64,000 nt of DNA from DASQPE01 sp964519805 (GCA_964519805.1 CAZFKN010000001.1:1-64000), one strand, 5' to 3'. Positions 8,767 to 17,934 are shown, counted from the first letter of the stretch. Numbers and translations: made by a program. The notes: generated by a model from the letters alone, not told the origin.

Positions 8767-9657
8767 ATGACTGAACGACCGATCAAGACTCGACTGGGCT
8801 TTGCCGGCAGATACGCACGGCAGGCGCTCAGGCAATCGCGGCGGGAGCAGTGCCCGGTCGCGCCGGCGCCCGCGCGCCCCACGCCCGAGGAGTGGCCTGA
8901 CGATCGAGCCACCTTCGCGTGGCTCGGTCACGCCACCGTACTCGGCAACTTCTTCGGCACATGGCTGCTCACCGACCCGGCGCTCGAGACCAGAATCGGT
9001 GTCGGTCGGGGGTTCGCCAAGCTGGGCCCCCGGCGGCTGGTCGCGCCGGCGCTCACCGCCCGCGAGCTTCCGGGCATCGATGTGCTGCTCCTCTCCCACG
9101 CGCACATGGACCACACCGACCTGGGCACCCTCCGTCGTCTGCCGCGCAATGCGCACGTGGTTGTTCAGCCTGGGAACCGGGACCTGGTCCGACGATTCCG
9201 GCATGTGGACGAGCTTGCCTGGGGAAGCAGACTCCGGCTGGGAGAGCTCGAGATCGAATCGGTGGAGGTGAAGCATTGGGGGGCCCGCCTGATCACGGAC
9301 CGCCATCGTGGCTACGGGGGCTACGTTCTGCGAAAGCACGGTCGGACGGTCCTCTTCGCCGGCGATACGGCGGACACCGACACCTTCGGGGCGCTTCGCG
9401 GAGACCCGATCGATCTCGCCATTCTGCCCATTGGCGCGTACGACCCGTGGATCTACAACCACGCGTCCCCCGAGCAGGCCTGGCGCATGGCCCGGGACAT
9501 GGGCGCCAGGCACGTCCTGCCGGTGCACCACTCGACCTTCCGCCTGAGTCGCGAGCCGGCGCAGGAGCCGATGACGAGACTGATGGCCGCGGCGGGGCCG
9601 GACCGGGATCGCGTCGTGGTGACCCGAATCGGCGAGACCTGGGTCCTGCCCCAGTAG
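8767..9657 (+). CDS. metallo-beta-lactamase-fold hydrolase (NAPE-PLD/UlaG-like)
   Basis: Protein of 296 residues with the zinc motif SHAHMDHTD near residues 110-117, further ligands in KHWGAR, FAGDTADTD and a late VHHST. Similar proteins include NAPE-hydrolysing phospholipase D-like and UlaG-like enzymes; the order WLGHATVLGNFFGTWLLTDP ... HAHMDH ... VKHWGAR fits the NAPE-PLD-like branch. No signal peptide is seen, so it is probably cytosolic. A GGAG ribosome site precedes the ATG. The substrate is unknown. Confidence 0.85.
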   Translation: MTERPIKTRLGFAGRYARQALRQSRREQCPVAPAPARPTPEEWPDDRATFAWLGHATVLGNFFGTWLLTDPALETRIGVGRGFAKLGPRRLVAPALTARELPGIDVLLLSHAHMDHTDLGTLRRLPRNAHVVVQPGNRDLVRRFRHVDELAWGSRLRLGELEIESVEVKHWGARLITDRHRGYGGYVLRKHGRTVLFAGDTADTDTFGALRGDPIDLAILPIGAYDPWIYNHASPEQAWRMARDMGARHVLPVHHSTFRLSREPAQEPMTRLMAAAGPDRDRVVVTRIGETWVLPQ

Positions 9658-9683
9658 CCGGGCGCCGCCCGCCACAACAGCGA

Positions 9684-9709
9684 GCCCCCGGCCAAAAAGG
9701 CCCGGGGGC
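9684..9709. other. strong hairpin between convergent genes
   Basis: GCCCCCGGCC, loop AAAAA, then GGCCCGGGGGC form a near-perfect GC stem in the 104-bp gap between two convergent genes. It lacks the downstream T-run of a canonical intrinsic terminator on either strand: six A follow on the plus strand, so on the minus strand the T-run lies before the stem. It could still end or protect both transcripts. Confidence 0.5.
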
Positions 9710-9761
9710 GGAAAAAATCGACCAAATCGATGCCGATGTGGGGGCGTTATCGGTTCGCCCG

Positions 9762-11591
9762 CTACTCCACCGTCACCGACTTGGCCAGGTTCCTTGGCTG
9801 ATCGACGTTGCACCCCCGCTTGACAGCCACGTAGTACGACAACAGCTGCAAGGGGATGCTGGTCAGGATCGGCGTCAGGACGTCCAGGGTTTCCGGAATC
9901 GTGAAGGTTGCGTCCGCCAGCCGCTCGATCTCTGCGTCACCGGCGTTTACCAGAGCAATAACCTTGCCACCCCGCGCCTTCACCTCTTCGATGTTCGACA
10001 CGATCTTCGAGTGAACGGCATCCTTGGGCGCGATGAAGACGACGGGCATGTTCTCGTCGATCAAGGCAATCGGCCCGTGCTTCATCTCGGCCGCCGGGTA
10101 GCCCTCGGCGTGGATATATGAGATCTCCTTCAGCTTGAGCGCACCCTCGAGCGCCACGGGGAAATTCACCCCCCGGCCGAGGTACAGGGCATTGTGCGTC
10201 GTGCTGAGGAACCGATCGGCTAGCTGCTCCACGTCAGCGGAACGGGCGAGGAGGTCCGCCATCTGGTCCGGCAGCCGGCTCAGCGCGCAGATGAACTGCC
10301 GCCCCTGGAGAATGCTCAGGTTGCGCAGGCGCGCGATCCGGAGCGAGATCAGGGACAGCGCGGCCACCTGGCTGGTGAACGCCTTCGTGCTGGCAACGCC
10401 GACCTCGGGGCCCGCATGGAGGTAGAGTCCGCCGTCCACCTCGCGGGCGATCGTGGAGCCGACCACGTTCACCACGCCAAGCGTGCGAGCCCCGCGACGC
10501 TTCGCTTCGCGGATGGCCGCCAGCGTGTCCGCCGTCTCGCCTGACTGCGAGATCCCGATCACCAGCGTCTGCGGGTCGACCACCGGATTCCGATAGCGGA
10601 ACTCGGAGGCGTATTCGACCTCCACCGGGATCCGGGCCATCTCTTCGAGCATGTACTCGCCGATGAGTCCGGCGTGCCAGGAAGTGCCGCAGGCGGTGAT
10701 GATGATGCGTCGGATCTGCTTCAGATCGTCGTCGGACAGGTTGAGGCCGCTGACGCGCGCGGTGCCTTCGTCTTCCAGCAGGTGGCCGCGCAGGGTGTTG
10801 CGCAGGCTTTCCGGCTGCTCGCAGATCTCCTTGAGCATGAAGTGGGGGAACCCCCCACGCTCGATCGTCGCCAGATCCCACTCGATCTGGTCGACCGGCT
10901 TGTCGATCTTGGCCGTCTCGAGATTGCGGATGCGATAGCCGTCCCGGCTCAACACCGCCATCTCGCCGTCGTCGAGGTAGATCACCGAGCGGGTGTACTG
11001 GAGCAGCGGCGACGCATCGGATGCCACGAACCATTCGTTCTCGCCGACGCCCACCAGCAGCGGCGACCCCTTGCGCGCCGCGACGAGCACGCCCGGCTCA
11101 TCCGCGCACACGAACGCCAGCCCGTAGGCGCCGTCCACGTCCCGGAGCGCGGCCGCGACAGCCTCTTCGAGGTTCCCGCGGTAGAACTCGCCCACCAGAT
11201 GCGCGAGCACCTCGGTATCGGTCTCGGACTTGAAGGTGTGGCCGCGCTGCTGGAGCGCCTTCCGCAGAACCGAGGCGTTCTCGATGATGCCGTTGTGAAT
11301 GACGGCGATGCGGCCCGACTGATCAGTGTGCGGGTGCGCATTCGGCGTGGTGGGCGCACCGTGGGTGGCCCAGCGCGTGTGCGCGATGCCGAGCGTGCCG
11401 CCGGGCAGATTGCCCTCGAGTTGCTGTTCGAGCGCGGAGATCTTGCCCGCGGCCTTCACGATCTCCAGTCCCTTGCCGTTCACGATCGCGATACCCGAGG
11501 AATCGTAGCCCCGGTATTCCAGCCGCTTGAGTCCCTCAAGCAGCAGTTTGGCCGCCGGGCGGGGACCGATATATCCGACGATGCCACACAT
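9762..11591 (-). CDS. glmS: glutamine-fructose-6-phosphate aminotransferase (isomerizing)
   Basis: Makes glucosamine-6-phosphate from fructose-6-phosphate and glutamine, the entry step to UDP-GlcNAc for peptidoglycan and lipid A. Full length at 609 residues. The N-terminal glutaminase domain begins MCGIVGYIG, with Cys2 as nucleophile after Met removal, and has RLEYRGYDSSG and TRWATHG. Two SIS isomerase domains follow (ITACGTSWHAGL, ISQSGETADTL, GVASTKAFTSQ). The C-terminus DQPRNLAKSVTVE is the family hallmark. It lies 13 bp downstream of glmM in the same direction, so a glmM-glmS operon is likely. Confidence 0.98.
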   Translation of the reverse strand: MCGIVGYIGPRPAAKLLLEGLKRLEYRGYDSSGIAIVNGKGLEIVKAAGKISALEQQLEGNLPGGTLGIAHTRWATHGAPTTPNAHPHTDQSGRIAVIHNGIIENASVLRKALQQRGHTFKSETDTEVLAHLVGEFYRGNLEEAVAAALRDVDGAYGLAFVCADEPGVLVAARKGSPLLVGVGENEWFVASDASPLLQYTRSVIYLDDGEMAVLSRDGYRIRNLETAKIDKPVDQIEWDLATIERGGFPHFMLKEICEQPESLRNTLRGHLLEDEGTARVSGLNLSDDDLKQIRRIIITACGTSWHAGLIGEYMLEEMARIPVEVEYASEFRYRNPVVDPQTLVIGISQSGETADTLAAIREAKRRGARTLGVVNVVGSTIAREVDGGLYLHAGPEVGVASTKAFTSQVAALSLISLRIARLRNLSILQGRQFICALSRLPDQMADLLARSADVEQLADRFLSTTHNALYLGRGVNFPVALEGALKLKEISYIHAEGYPAAEMKHGPIALIDENMPVVFIAPKDAVHSKIVSNIEEVKARGGKVIALVNAGDAEIERLADATFTIPETLDVLTPILTSIPLQLLSYYVAVKRGCNVDQPRNLAKSVTVE

Positions 11592-11604
11592 CCGTGCGTG
11601 GTCC

Positions 11605-12972
11605 TTAGGTCAGGAGTTCGTGTCCCGCCGCTACCAGGCGCTCGGCCTCGGCCGCAGTCGGAGCCTCAGCGATGAGCCGGACGATCGGCTCGGTGCCGGA
11701 CGGGCGCACGTGCAGCCAGCGATCACGCCAAGCCAGGCGGAGTCCGTCCCGTTCATCCACGCTGGCGTCTGGAAAGCGCTGCCGCATCCGGTCGAACGAG
11801 GGGCGAAGATCATCCGCGCGCGGGGCTTTCGCCTTGAGAATGGTGTATCGCGGCGCCGAGGCCACTACGCGGGACAAGGGAGCCCCAACCTTGGCCAAAT
11901 AGTGCAAAATCAAGGCCACCCCGAGGGGTGCGTCCCGCCCAATATGAAGGCCCGGCAGGATGACGCCGCCATTCCCTTCCCCTCCGACGACCGCCCCCTC
12001 GTCCCGGATAGCCCGGGCCACGTTGGCCTCACCTACGGCGGCCCGTACAACCCGGGCGCCGAAGTCGCGGGCGGCATCTTCCACTACGAGGCTCGTCGAC
12101 AGGTTGACGACCACAACCGGCTTGCCGCCCTGGGGGTTCCCCCTCGCGGAGAGCACGGCGCGCACCGCGAGCGCGAGCGTGTAGTCCTCCCCGATGGGAG
12201 TACCCGTCTCGTCGACCAGGGCTAAGCGATCCACGTCCGGATCCACCGCCAGACCCAGATCGGCCCCGCTCTCGCGCACCAGCCCGCCAAGGTCACCGAG
12301 GTTCTCCGGCACCGGCTCAGGGGGGTGCGGGAACCTGCCGTCGGGGTCGAGATGGATGCCGGTCATCCGAACACCGAGGCGTTCAAGCAACGGTGGGATT
12401 GCCACGGCTCCGGCTCCGCGGACGCAGTCCAGAGCAACGTGGAAGCCGCGCGCACGGATCGCTGCGACGTCGATCACGGATTGCGCCAGAACGGCGTCCA
12501 AGTGGCGGGTCACGGCGTCGGGATCGTCCCGCACGCGACCGATCCGACTCCAGTCAGCTCGCGGGGGTCCCTCGTCTGCCAGAGCCCGGACCGCGCCACC
12601 CGCCGCCGCGTCGAGGAACACGCCGTCCGGCCCGACAAATTTGAGGGCGTTCCACTCGATGGGATTGTGGCTCGCCGTGATGATGAGCCCGGCGCCCGCA
12701 TGGTGGTGCTCGACGGCCAGCTGTACCGTCGGCGTCGGTACCATACCGACGTCCACGACCTCGACGCCGACCGACATCAGGCCGGCCGTCGCCGCGCGGG
12801 CAAACATGGGCCCACTGGTACGCGCGTCCCGGCCCAGCACGACCAGCGGCCGCCCGGCCCGACTCGCCCACGCGCCCAGCGCGGCCGCGTAGCGTGCCAC
12901 CAGCTCGGGGGTCAGGTCGCTGCCGACATGGCCGCGCATCCCAGAGACGCTGACCATCAGGGTGGCGGGCAC
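11605..12972 (-). CDS. glmM: phosphoglucosamine mutase
   Basis: Converts glucosamine-6-phosphate to glucosamine-1-phosphate, the step after GlmS. 455 residues, typical for the alpha-D-phosphohexomutase family. Motifs are VSGMRGHVG, the phosphoserine loop ITASHNPIEWNALKF, the metal loop DPDVDRLALVD, the sugar-binding GGEGNGG and the phosphate-binding RPSGTEPIVRLIAEA. The start is GTG at 12972; a nearby ATG five codons later is possible. A phosphomannomutase/phosphoglucomutase role cannot be excluded by motif alone, but adjacency to glmS supports GlmM. Confidence 0.93.
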   Translation of the reverse strand: MPATLMVSVSGMRGHVGSDLTPELVARYAAALGAWASRAGRPLVVLGRDARTSGPMFARAATAGLMSVGVEVVDVGMVPTPTVQLAVEHHHAGAGLIITASHNPIEWNALKFVGPDGVFLDAAAGGAVRALADEGPPRADWSRIGRVRDDPDAVTRHLDAVLAQSVIDVAAIRARGFHVALDCVRGAGAVAIPPLLERLGVRMTGIHLDPDGRFPHPPEPVPENLGDLGGLVRESGADLGLAVDPDVDRLALVDETGTPIGEDYTLALAVRAVLSARGNPQGGKPVVVVNLSTSLVVEDAARDFGARVVRAAVGEANVARAIRDEGAVVGGEGNGGVILPGLHIGRDAPLGVALILHYLAKVGAPLSRVVASAPRYTILKAKAPRADDLRPSFDRMRQRFPDASVDERDGLRLAWRDRWLHVRPSGTEPIVRLIAEAPTAAEAERLVAAGHELLT

Positions 12973-12986
12973 GATGGGCGATGCGA

Positions 12987-14036
12987 CTAGACGTGAAGCG
13001 GCAGGGCGGCCACATCGGGAAAGGCCGCCTGAAACGCATCGACGACCTCAGGATCGAAATGCATGCCGGAGCAGCGCCGCAGCTCCTCGACCGCCTCGGC
13101 CGGAGTACGCGACGGCCGGTACGCGCGATTGGTCGTCATCGCGTCGAAGGCGTCGACCACGGAGACGAGCCGGGCCTCGGGCGGGATCTCCTCACCCCCG
13201 AGGCCGTCGGGGAAACCTCCGCCGTCCAGGCGCTCGTGGTGGGAGCGAACGACTCGCAGTACGCCGGGCGATTCGCCCAGAAACGGCGCGAGAATGCGCT
13301 CACCGAGCGTGACGTGCACCTTCACGTGCGCAAACTCGTCCATCGTGAGCGGGCCCGGCTTGTTCAGGATCGCTTCGCGGGTTCCGATCTTGCCGATGTC
13401 GTGCAGCTCGCCGCCCAGGCGGATTGCCTCCAGCCGGTCGCCGGTGTAACCCATCAGCACGGCGGTTTTCACGGCGTAGCGGCTGACTCGCGCCGAGTGA
13501 CCGCTGGTGTAGGAATCCTTGGCCTCGAGCGCGTGCACCAGCATCTGCACGCCGTTGATGAGCGATTGCTTGTTGCGCCGGTCGAGCTCCCGGACACGAC
13601 TCTCCAGATGCTGCTGGTAAAAGCGGTTCTGGAGGATCAGCTCGCGCTTCTCCAACGCTTTCTGGAGCCGCGCCCGCACTTCATCGATCAGGACGGGTTT
13701 CGAGATGTAGTCGAGCGCGCCGAGCTGCAGGCACTCCACCGCCGTGCTGACCTCGGCGACGCCGGTGAGCATGATCATGGCAAGGTCGGGGTACAGCTTC
13801 AGCGCCTCGCGGAGGAACGTGACCCCGTCCATCTCCGGCATATAGATGTCGGAGATGCAGACCGGCACCTCTCCCTGGGTGCGAAGTGCCTCGAGCGCCT
13901 CGATGCCTGAGGAGGCCTGTAAGCATGCGAGCCCCTGCGCTTCGATCACGCGGACCAACGCCCCGCGCACCTGCGCGTCGTCGTCGACCACAAGACACCG
14001 GGCGGTCAGCGGCGCGCCCGGGGAGGAGGGGATCAT
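12987..14036 (-). CDS. response regulator with HD-GYP phosphodiesterase domain
   Basis: Two-domain protein of 349 residues from the ATG at 14036. The receiver domain (about 12-130) has CLVVDDD, the phospho-acceptor in ISDIYMPEMDG and the conserved Lys in YISKP. A helix joins it to an HD-GYP domain with HSARVSRYA, GGELHDIGKIG, HVTLGERIL, HHERLDGGGFPDGL and VVDAFDAMTTNRAYRP. Such proteins hydrolyse cyclic di-GMP; the GYP signature reads GFP here, a change seen in some active members. A longer upstream frame exists but begins with low-quality sequence and runs across the divergent promoter. No partner histidine kinase is adjacent. Confidence 0.93.
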   Translation of the reverse strand: MIPSSPGAPLTARCLVVDDDAQVRGALVRVIEAQGLACLQASSGIEALEALRTQGEVPVCISDIYMPEMDGVTFLREALKLYPDLAMIMLTGVAEVSTAVECLQLGALDYISKPVLIDEVRARLQKALEKRELILQNRFYQQHLESRVRELDRRNKQSLINGVQMLVHALEAKDSYTSGHSARVSRYAVKTAVLMGYTGDRLEAIRLGGELHDIGKIGTREAILNKPGPLTMDEFAHVKVHVTLGERILAPFLGESPGVLRVVRSHHERLDGGGFPDGLGGEEIPPEARLVSVVDAFDAMTTNRAYRPSRTPAEAVEELRRCSGMHFDPEVVDAFQAAFPDVAALPLHV

Positions 14037-14078
14037 TCCGCGAAGGTACCGGCGGCTTTCGAAATGTTCAACCGTGCC

Positions 14079-14108
14079 TTGCCGGGATGCGTGACAAGCC
14101 GCTACGCT
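14079..14108 (+). promoter_or_regulatory. possible sigma-70 promoter for the trans-sulfuration gene
   Basis: TTGCCG at 14079-14084 and TACGCT at 14103-14108 are 18 bp apart, 28 bp upstream of the ATG at 14137, within the 100-bp divergent gap. The match is moderate. No SAM riboswitch is visible in this gap. Confidence 0.35.
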
Positions 14109-14136
14109 TCCGAGACTTCTGCAGCCTCGAGAAACG

Positions 14137-15309
14137 ATGACTCGCGTGCTCCCCCAGACCCAGGATAGCGGCTTCGCCACCCGGGCGATCCACGCCGGCC
14201 AGGTGCCGGATCCGCTCGCCGGCGCGGCGATGCCTCCGATCTACCAGACGTCCACCTACATCCAAGAAGGGTTGGGCCGTCACAAGGGCTACGAGTACGC
14301 CCGGACCCAGAACCCCACCCGCGAGGCGCTGGAGCGCAACGTCGCGAGCCTCGAGGGCGGGACGCACGGGTTCGCCTTCGGCTCCGGCCTGGGCGCTCTG
14401 GACGCCGTGCTCAAGCTGCTCAAGGCCGGAGACCACGTGGTGTGCGGCGAGAACGTCTACGGCGGGAGCATGCGGCTCATGACCCGCGTGTACGCGGACC
14501 TGGGCGTCCAGTTCTCCTTCGTGGATATGCGGGAGATGGGCCCGATCGAGCAGGCCCTGACGCGCGCCACCCGCCTCGTGTACTGCGAGACGCCGACCAA
14601 CCCGATGATGTTCCTGACGGATCTCGCCGCGGTGGGGGACCTGACCCGGGCGCGTGGGCTGCTGTACGTAGTGGACAACACGTTTGCCACGCCGTTCTTC
14701 CAGCGCCCCCTGGGGTTCGGGGCGGACATCGTCCTGCACTCGACGACGAAGTATTTGAACGGCCACAGCGACATGGTGGGCGGCCTGCTGGTCACCGCAC
14801 GCGACGACCTGGCCGAGCGGCTCGGCTTCCTCCAGAACGCGGCCGGCGCCGTGCCCGGCCCGATGGACTGCTGGCTGGCTTTGCGGGGCATCAAGACCCT
14901 GGCCCTCCGCATGCGCCAGCACGACGCCAACGGGCGCAAGGTCGCCCAGTGGCTGAGCGGGCGGCGGGACATCACCAAGCTCTATTACCCGGGCCTTCCG
15001 TCTCACCCACAGCACGACCTGGCGTGCCGCCAAATGTCGGGGTTCGGGGGAATGATCTCGCTGGATCTTGGCACCCTGGCGCGCGCTCGGCGCTTCGTGG
15101 AATCGGTGGAAATCTTCGCGCTGGCGGAGTCGCTCGGGGGCATCGAGAGCCTGATCGGGCACCCGGCGTCGATGACACACGCTTCGGTCCCGCCCGCCCT
15201 TCGCGAGGCGATGGGACTTACGGACAGCCTGGTGCGCCTGAGCTGCGGGTGCGAGGACCCGGACGATCTGATCGCGGACCTCGAGAGGGCACTGGATTCC
15301 AGTCGTTGA
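14137..15309 (+). CDS. PLP-dependent trans-sulfuration enzyme (cystathionine synthase/lyase family)
   Basis: Cys/Met metabolism enzyme of 390 residues. Evidence: FATRAIHAGQ at the N-terminus, PIYQTSTY, YEYARTQNPTREALE, the cofactor-binding FGSGLGA and VVDNTFATP, the PLP lysine in HSTTKYLNGHSD, ALRGIKTLALRM and ESLGGIESLIGHPASMTHA. The C-terminal motif usually read as RLSVGIED is RLSCGCED here. Cystathionine gamma-synthase, gamma-lyase, beta-lyase and O-acetylhomoserine sulfhydrylase share this fold and cannot be separated by eye; the 390-residue length argues against the longer OAH sulfhydrylase. It stands alone, divergent from the HD-GYP gene. Confidence 0.92.
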   Translation: MTRVLPQTQDSGFATRAIHAGQVPDPLAGAAMPPIYQTSTYIQEGLGRHKGYEYARTQNPTREALERNVASLEGGTHGFAFGSGLGALDAVLKLLKAGDHVVCGENVYGGSMRLMTRVYADLGVQFSFVDMREMGPIEQALTRATRLVYCETPTNPMMFLTDLAAVGDLTRARGLLYVVDNTFATPFFQRPLGFGADIVLHSTTKYLNGHSDMVGGLLVTARDDLAERLGFLQNAAGAVPGPMDCWLALRGIKTLALRMRQHDANGRKVAQWLSGRRDITKLYYPGLPSHPQHDLACRQMSGFGGMISLDLGTLARARRFVESVEIFALAESLGGIESLIGHPASMTHASVPPALREAMGLTDSLVRLSCGCEDPDDLIADLERALDSSR

Positions 15310-15346
15310 TCCAGGGTGGCCTGACGTCGCCGCGGCAACGGCTCAC

Positions 15347-15378
15347 CACAGAGGCACGGAGACGCCGAGACTCACAGA
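15347..15378. repeat. octamer-periodic intergenic element
   Basis: Four 8-bp units, CACAGAGG, CACGGAGA, CGCCGAGA and CTCACAGA, lie in tandem in the 163-bp gap before the M48 gene. The period and unit differ from the heptad family elsewhere in the window. The complementary strand reads like the CTCCGTGCCTCTGTGGTGA-type intergenic sequence I recall from several bacterial phyla. Confidence 0.55.
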
Positions 15379-15415
15379 AGCAAGGACCGATCGTGAAGCT
15401 CCGTGTAGTTTCAGA

Positions 15416-15446
15416 TTGAAACCATCGAGCAGAATAACCGTAGGAT
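15416..15446 (+). promoter_or_regulatory. possible promoter for the M48 peptidase gene
   Basis: TTGAAA at 15416-15421 and TAGGAT at 15441-15446 are separated by 19 bp and lie 26 bp before the ATG at 15473. The hexamers are fair but the spacing is slightly long. Confidence 0.35.
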
Positions 15447-15472
15447 AGAGCACCCCCACCCGTGAGCCGACC

Positions 15473-16480
15473 ATGACCATCCCAGCCCCGCGTCCGCGTC
15501 AACGATTCCCGGAGATCGCGGCCGTTTCGTGGGAGCACCCCGCCGATCGCGCGGCGCTCCAGGCGCTTCGTGCCGTCCCGGGTTTCGACGACGTCGTGCG
15601 CAAAGTGATCAGCTTCCTCGGCGGCGAACGGGGCATACGCCTGCTGTTCCAGGGCAACTCCGTTCGGGCCGGGGCCGCTCAATTCCCCAAGCTTTGGACC
15701 CTCCAGACCGAGGTGGCCGGAACGTTCGACTGGCCCAAGGTGCCGGAGCTGTACGTGTCCCAGACCCCGGTGTTCAATGCGGGGGCGTACGGCGTGGACG
15801 ATCCATTCATCGTGGTGCACTCCGCGGCCCTCGAGATGCTGGACGACGACGAGCTGCGCGTGCTGCTGGCTCACGAGATGGGGCATGTGGTGAGCGGCCA
15901 CGCGCTCTATCGCACGATCGCCGAGATCTTGCTGAGCATCGGCCTGTCCGCGCTGCCGATCCTGGCCGGCATCGCCTTGTTCCCCATCCGCCTCGCGATC
16001 CTGGAGTGGGCCCGCAAGTCCGAGCTGTCAGCCGATCGGGCGGGACTTCTCGGAAGCCAGGACGTAGTCGCGTCGCAGCGTCTGTTCATGAAGATGGCCG
16101 GCGGCACGAGAGGCCAGATCAGCAGCGGCCAGTTGAGCGTGGACGCGTTCATGGCCCAGGCGAACGAATACCTCGCGACCAAGGAGGGCTTCGACGCGGT
16201 CTATAAGATCCTCAACACGCTCGCGCTCACCCACCCGATGAACACGATTCGGGCGGCTGAGCTGCAGCAGTGGGTCGCGAGCGGCGAGTACGAGCGGATC
16301 GTGCGGGGCGAATACGTCCGCCGAAGCCAGCAGCAGGAACGGCCGCTGGCGGACGACCTGAGCGCTGCCGGCAGCCACTATGCCGCCGAGGCCCGCGAAT
16401 TCGCGGGTGCCGTGGCCGAAGCAGCCCGGCGCGCGGCGGAGCGAGCGGCGGAGGCCTTCCGGTCGGCGCAGCGCCGGTGA
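15473..16480 (+). CDS. M48-family zinc metallopeptidase, membrane-associated
   Basis: Protein of 335 residues with the catalytic motif LLAHEMGHVVSGH (HExxH near residues 133-137) and the third ligand in ELSADRAG downstream, the M48 pattern. A hydrophobic segment LLSIGLSALPILAGIALFPI after the motif probably anchors it in the membrane. The C-terminus is an Ala/Arg/Glu-rich helix. It resembles stand-alone M48 peptidases more than HtpX; a separate HtpX-like gene lies at 46953. Its stop overlaps the purD start (GTGA), so the two are co-translated although functionally unrelated. Confidence 0.88.
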   Translation: MTIPAPRPRQRFPEIAAVSWEHPADRAALQALRAVPGFDDVVRKVISFLGGERGIRLLFQGNSVRAGAAQFPKLWTLQTEVAGTFDWPKVPELYVSQTPVFNAGAYGVDDPFIVVHSAALEMLDDDELRVLLAHEMGHVVSGHALYRTIAEILLSIGLSALPILAGIALFPIRLAILEWARKSELSADRAGLLGSQDVVASQRLFMKMAGGTRGQISSGQLSVDAFMAQANEYLATKEGFDAVYKILNTLALTHPMNTIRAAELQQWVASGEYERIVRGEYVRRSQQQERPLADDLSAAGSHYAAEAREFAGAVAEAARRAAERAAEAFRSAQRR

Positions 16481-17757
16481 GAATCCTGGTCGTCGGGGGG
16501 GGCGGCCGGGAGCACGCACTCTGCTGGGCGCTGCGTCGGGAAAACCCTGACGCGGAGCTTCACTGTGCCCCGGGCAATCCGGGGACCGCTGCGCTGGCGC
16601 ACAACCTTCCGATTGCCGCCGACGACATCGACCGTCTTGCCGACGCCGCGGACATGCTCGGCATCGATCTCACCGTGGTGGGACCGGAGGTGCCGCTCGC
16701 GATGGGGCTCGCCGACCGCCTGCGGGCGGAGGGTCGCGCCGTCATGGGTCCGGGCGCCGCGGCCGCGTCGATCGAGGCTTCGAAGGCCTTTGCCAAGGAC
16801 GTGATGACGGCCGCCGGCGTCCCGACGGCCGCGAGCCGGACCTTCACTGACGCCGCGGAAGCGCTTGCCTGGGTCGATCGGCATTCCGAGCCGCTCGTGG
16901 TGAAGGCGTCCGGATTGGCCGCGGGTAAGGGGGCCGTGGTCTGCTCCACCCGCGCCGAGGCGCGAGCGGTGGTGGCCTCGATGCTCCGCGACGGCAAGTT
17001 CGGCGAGGCGGGGCGGACCGTGGTGATCGAGGCCTTTCTCGAGGGCGAGGAGTTGTCGCTCCTGGCGCTCACCAACGGCACCGATCTCGAGTTTCTGCCG
17101 GCCGCGCAGGATCACAAGCGCCTGCTCGAGGGCGATCACGGACCGAACACCGGGGGGATGGGGGCATACAGCCCCGTCGCGCTGGCCAATCCGACCCTGT
17201 TCGAGCGCGCGCGGCGGGAAGTGTATCTGCCGGTGCTGGCGGAGCTGCGCCGCCGCGGGGCACCGTTCTCGGGCGTGCTCTACGCCGGGCTGATGGTGGA
17301 CCATGCCGGCACGCCCTGGGTCGTCGAGTTCAACTGCAGGCTCGGCGATCCGGAGGCGCAGGTTGTGCTGCCCCTCGTGGCGGGAGGACTCACGGATGCG
17401 CTCCGGCAAGTGGCCGCGGGCGAGCGGCCGGGCCCGATACGGGTCCGCTCGGGCGCCGCGGTCACCACTGTGCTGGCGGCGCAAGGTTACCCGGATCGGC
17501 CGCAGAAGGGCGCTGCGATCACAATCCCGGCGAAGCTGCCTCCCGGCGTCACCGTGTTTCACGCGGGAACGACCCTCGACGACGCCGGGATGCTACGGGT
17601 CGCGGGCGGCCGGGTCCTCAATGTCACGGCGGTGGCTCCCACCTTCGCGGAGGCCCAGCGACAGAGTCGCGATGCGGCGGAGCGTATCACCTTCGCCGGC
17701 AAGGTATTCCGGGGCGACATCGGCTGGCGGGAGGCAGCGCGACTCACGCCGGTCTGA
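16477..17757 (+). CDS. purD: phosphoribosylamine-glycine ligase
   Basis: ATP-grasp enzyme of purine synthesis that joins glycine to phosphoribosylamine. 426 residues from a GTG start that overlaps the M48 stop. Motifs are RILVVGGGGREHALCWAL at the N-terminus, CAPGNPGT, VVGPEVPLAMG, the ATP-grasp region VVKASGLAAGKGAVV, LPAAQDHKRL, DHGPNTGGMGAYSP and VEFNCRLGDPEAQVVLP. Length and order are standard and no other pur gene is adjacent. Confidence 0.98.
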   Translation: MRILVVGGGGREHALCWALRRENPDAELHCAPGNPGTAALAHNLPIAADDIDRLADAADMLGIDLTVVGPEVPLAMGLADRLRAEGRAVMGPGAAAASIEASKAFAKDVMTAAGVPTAASRTFTDAAEALAWVDRHSEPLVVKASGLAAGKGAVVCSTRAEARAVVASMLRDGKFGEAGRTVVIEAFLEGEELSLLALTNGTDLEFLPAAQDHKRLLEGDHGPNTGGMGAYSPVALANPTLFERARREVYLPVLAELRRRGAPFSGVLYAGLMVDHAGTPWVVEFNCRLGDPEAQVVLPLVAGGLTDALRQVAAGERPGPIRVRSGAAVTTVLAAQGYPDRPQKGAAITIPAKLPPGVTVFHAGTTLDDAGMLRVAGGRVLNVTAVAPTFAEAQRQSRDAAERITFAGKVFRGDIGWREAARLTPV

Positions 17758-17882
17758 CCCTCGCCCCGCCCTTCCCACCCTCCCGGGCCCCTGCCGTGCC
17801 GACTCCAATTTTTCAGCCGCGAAACGTGTGCGGAGATTCCGACATTCGTCGTCCCATTAGGGCGATGTAGCTATCTAGCTCT

Positions 17883-17904
17883 CCGCACCGGCGAGCCGGT
17901 GCGG
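17883..17904 (+). promoter_or_regulatory. hairpin in the leader of the cupredoxin gene
   Basis: CCGCACCGG, loop CGAG, CCGGTGCGG form a perfect 9-bp stem that ends 30 bp before the ATG at 17935, in a 177-bp gap after purD. It could be a transcript-stabilising or regulatory leader structure; no T-run follows. Nothing else recognisable is in this gap. Confidence 0.4.
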
Positions 17905-17934
17905 CCAGTCGAACCATTTCCCTGAGGCGCAACG

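Noticed and set aside
9684..9709. Canonical intrinsic terminator between the MBL hydrolase gene and glmS
   Set aside because: The stem is strong but no T-run follows on either strand, so it is listed only as a hairpin.
14037..14136. SAM or other riboswitch ahead of the trans-sulfuration gene
   Set aside because: No conserved core or extended stems were found in the 100-bp gap; only a possible promoter.
14037..14180. Longer start for the HD-GYP response regulator
   Set aside because: The extra 48 residues look unlike a receiver N-terminus and would run over the divergent promoter and the neighbouring gene start.
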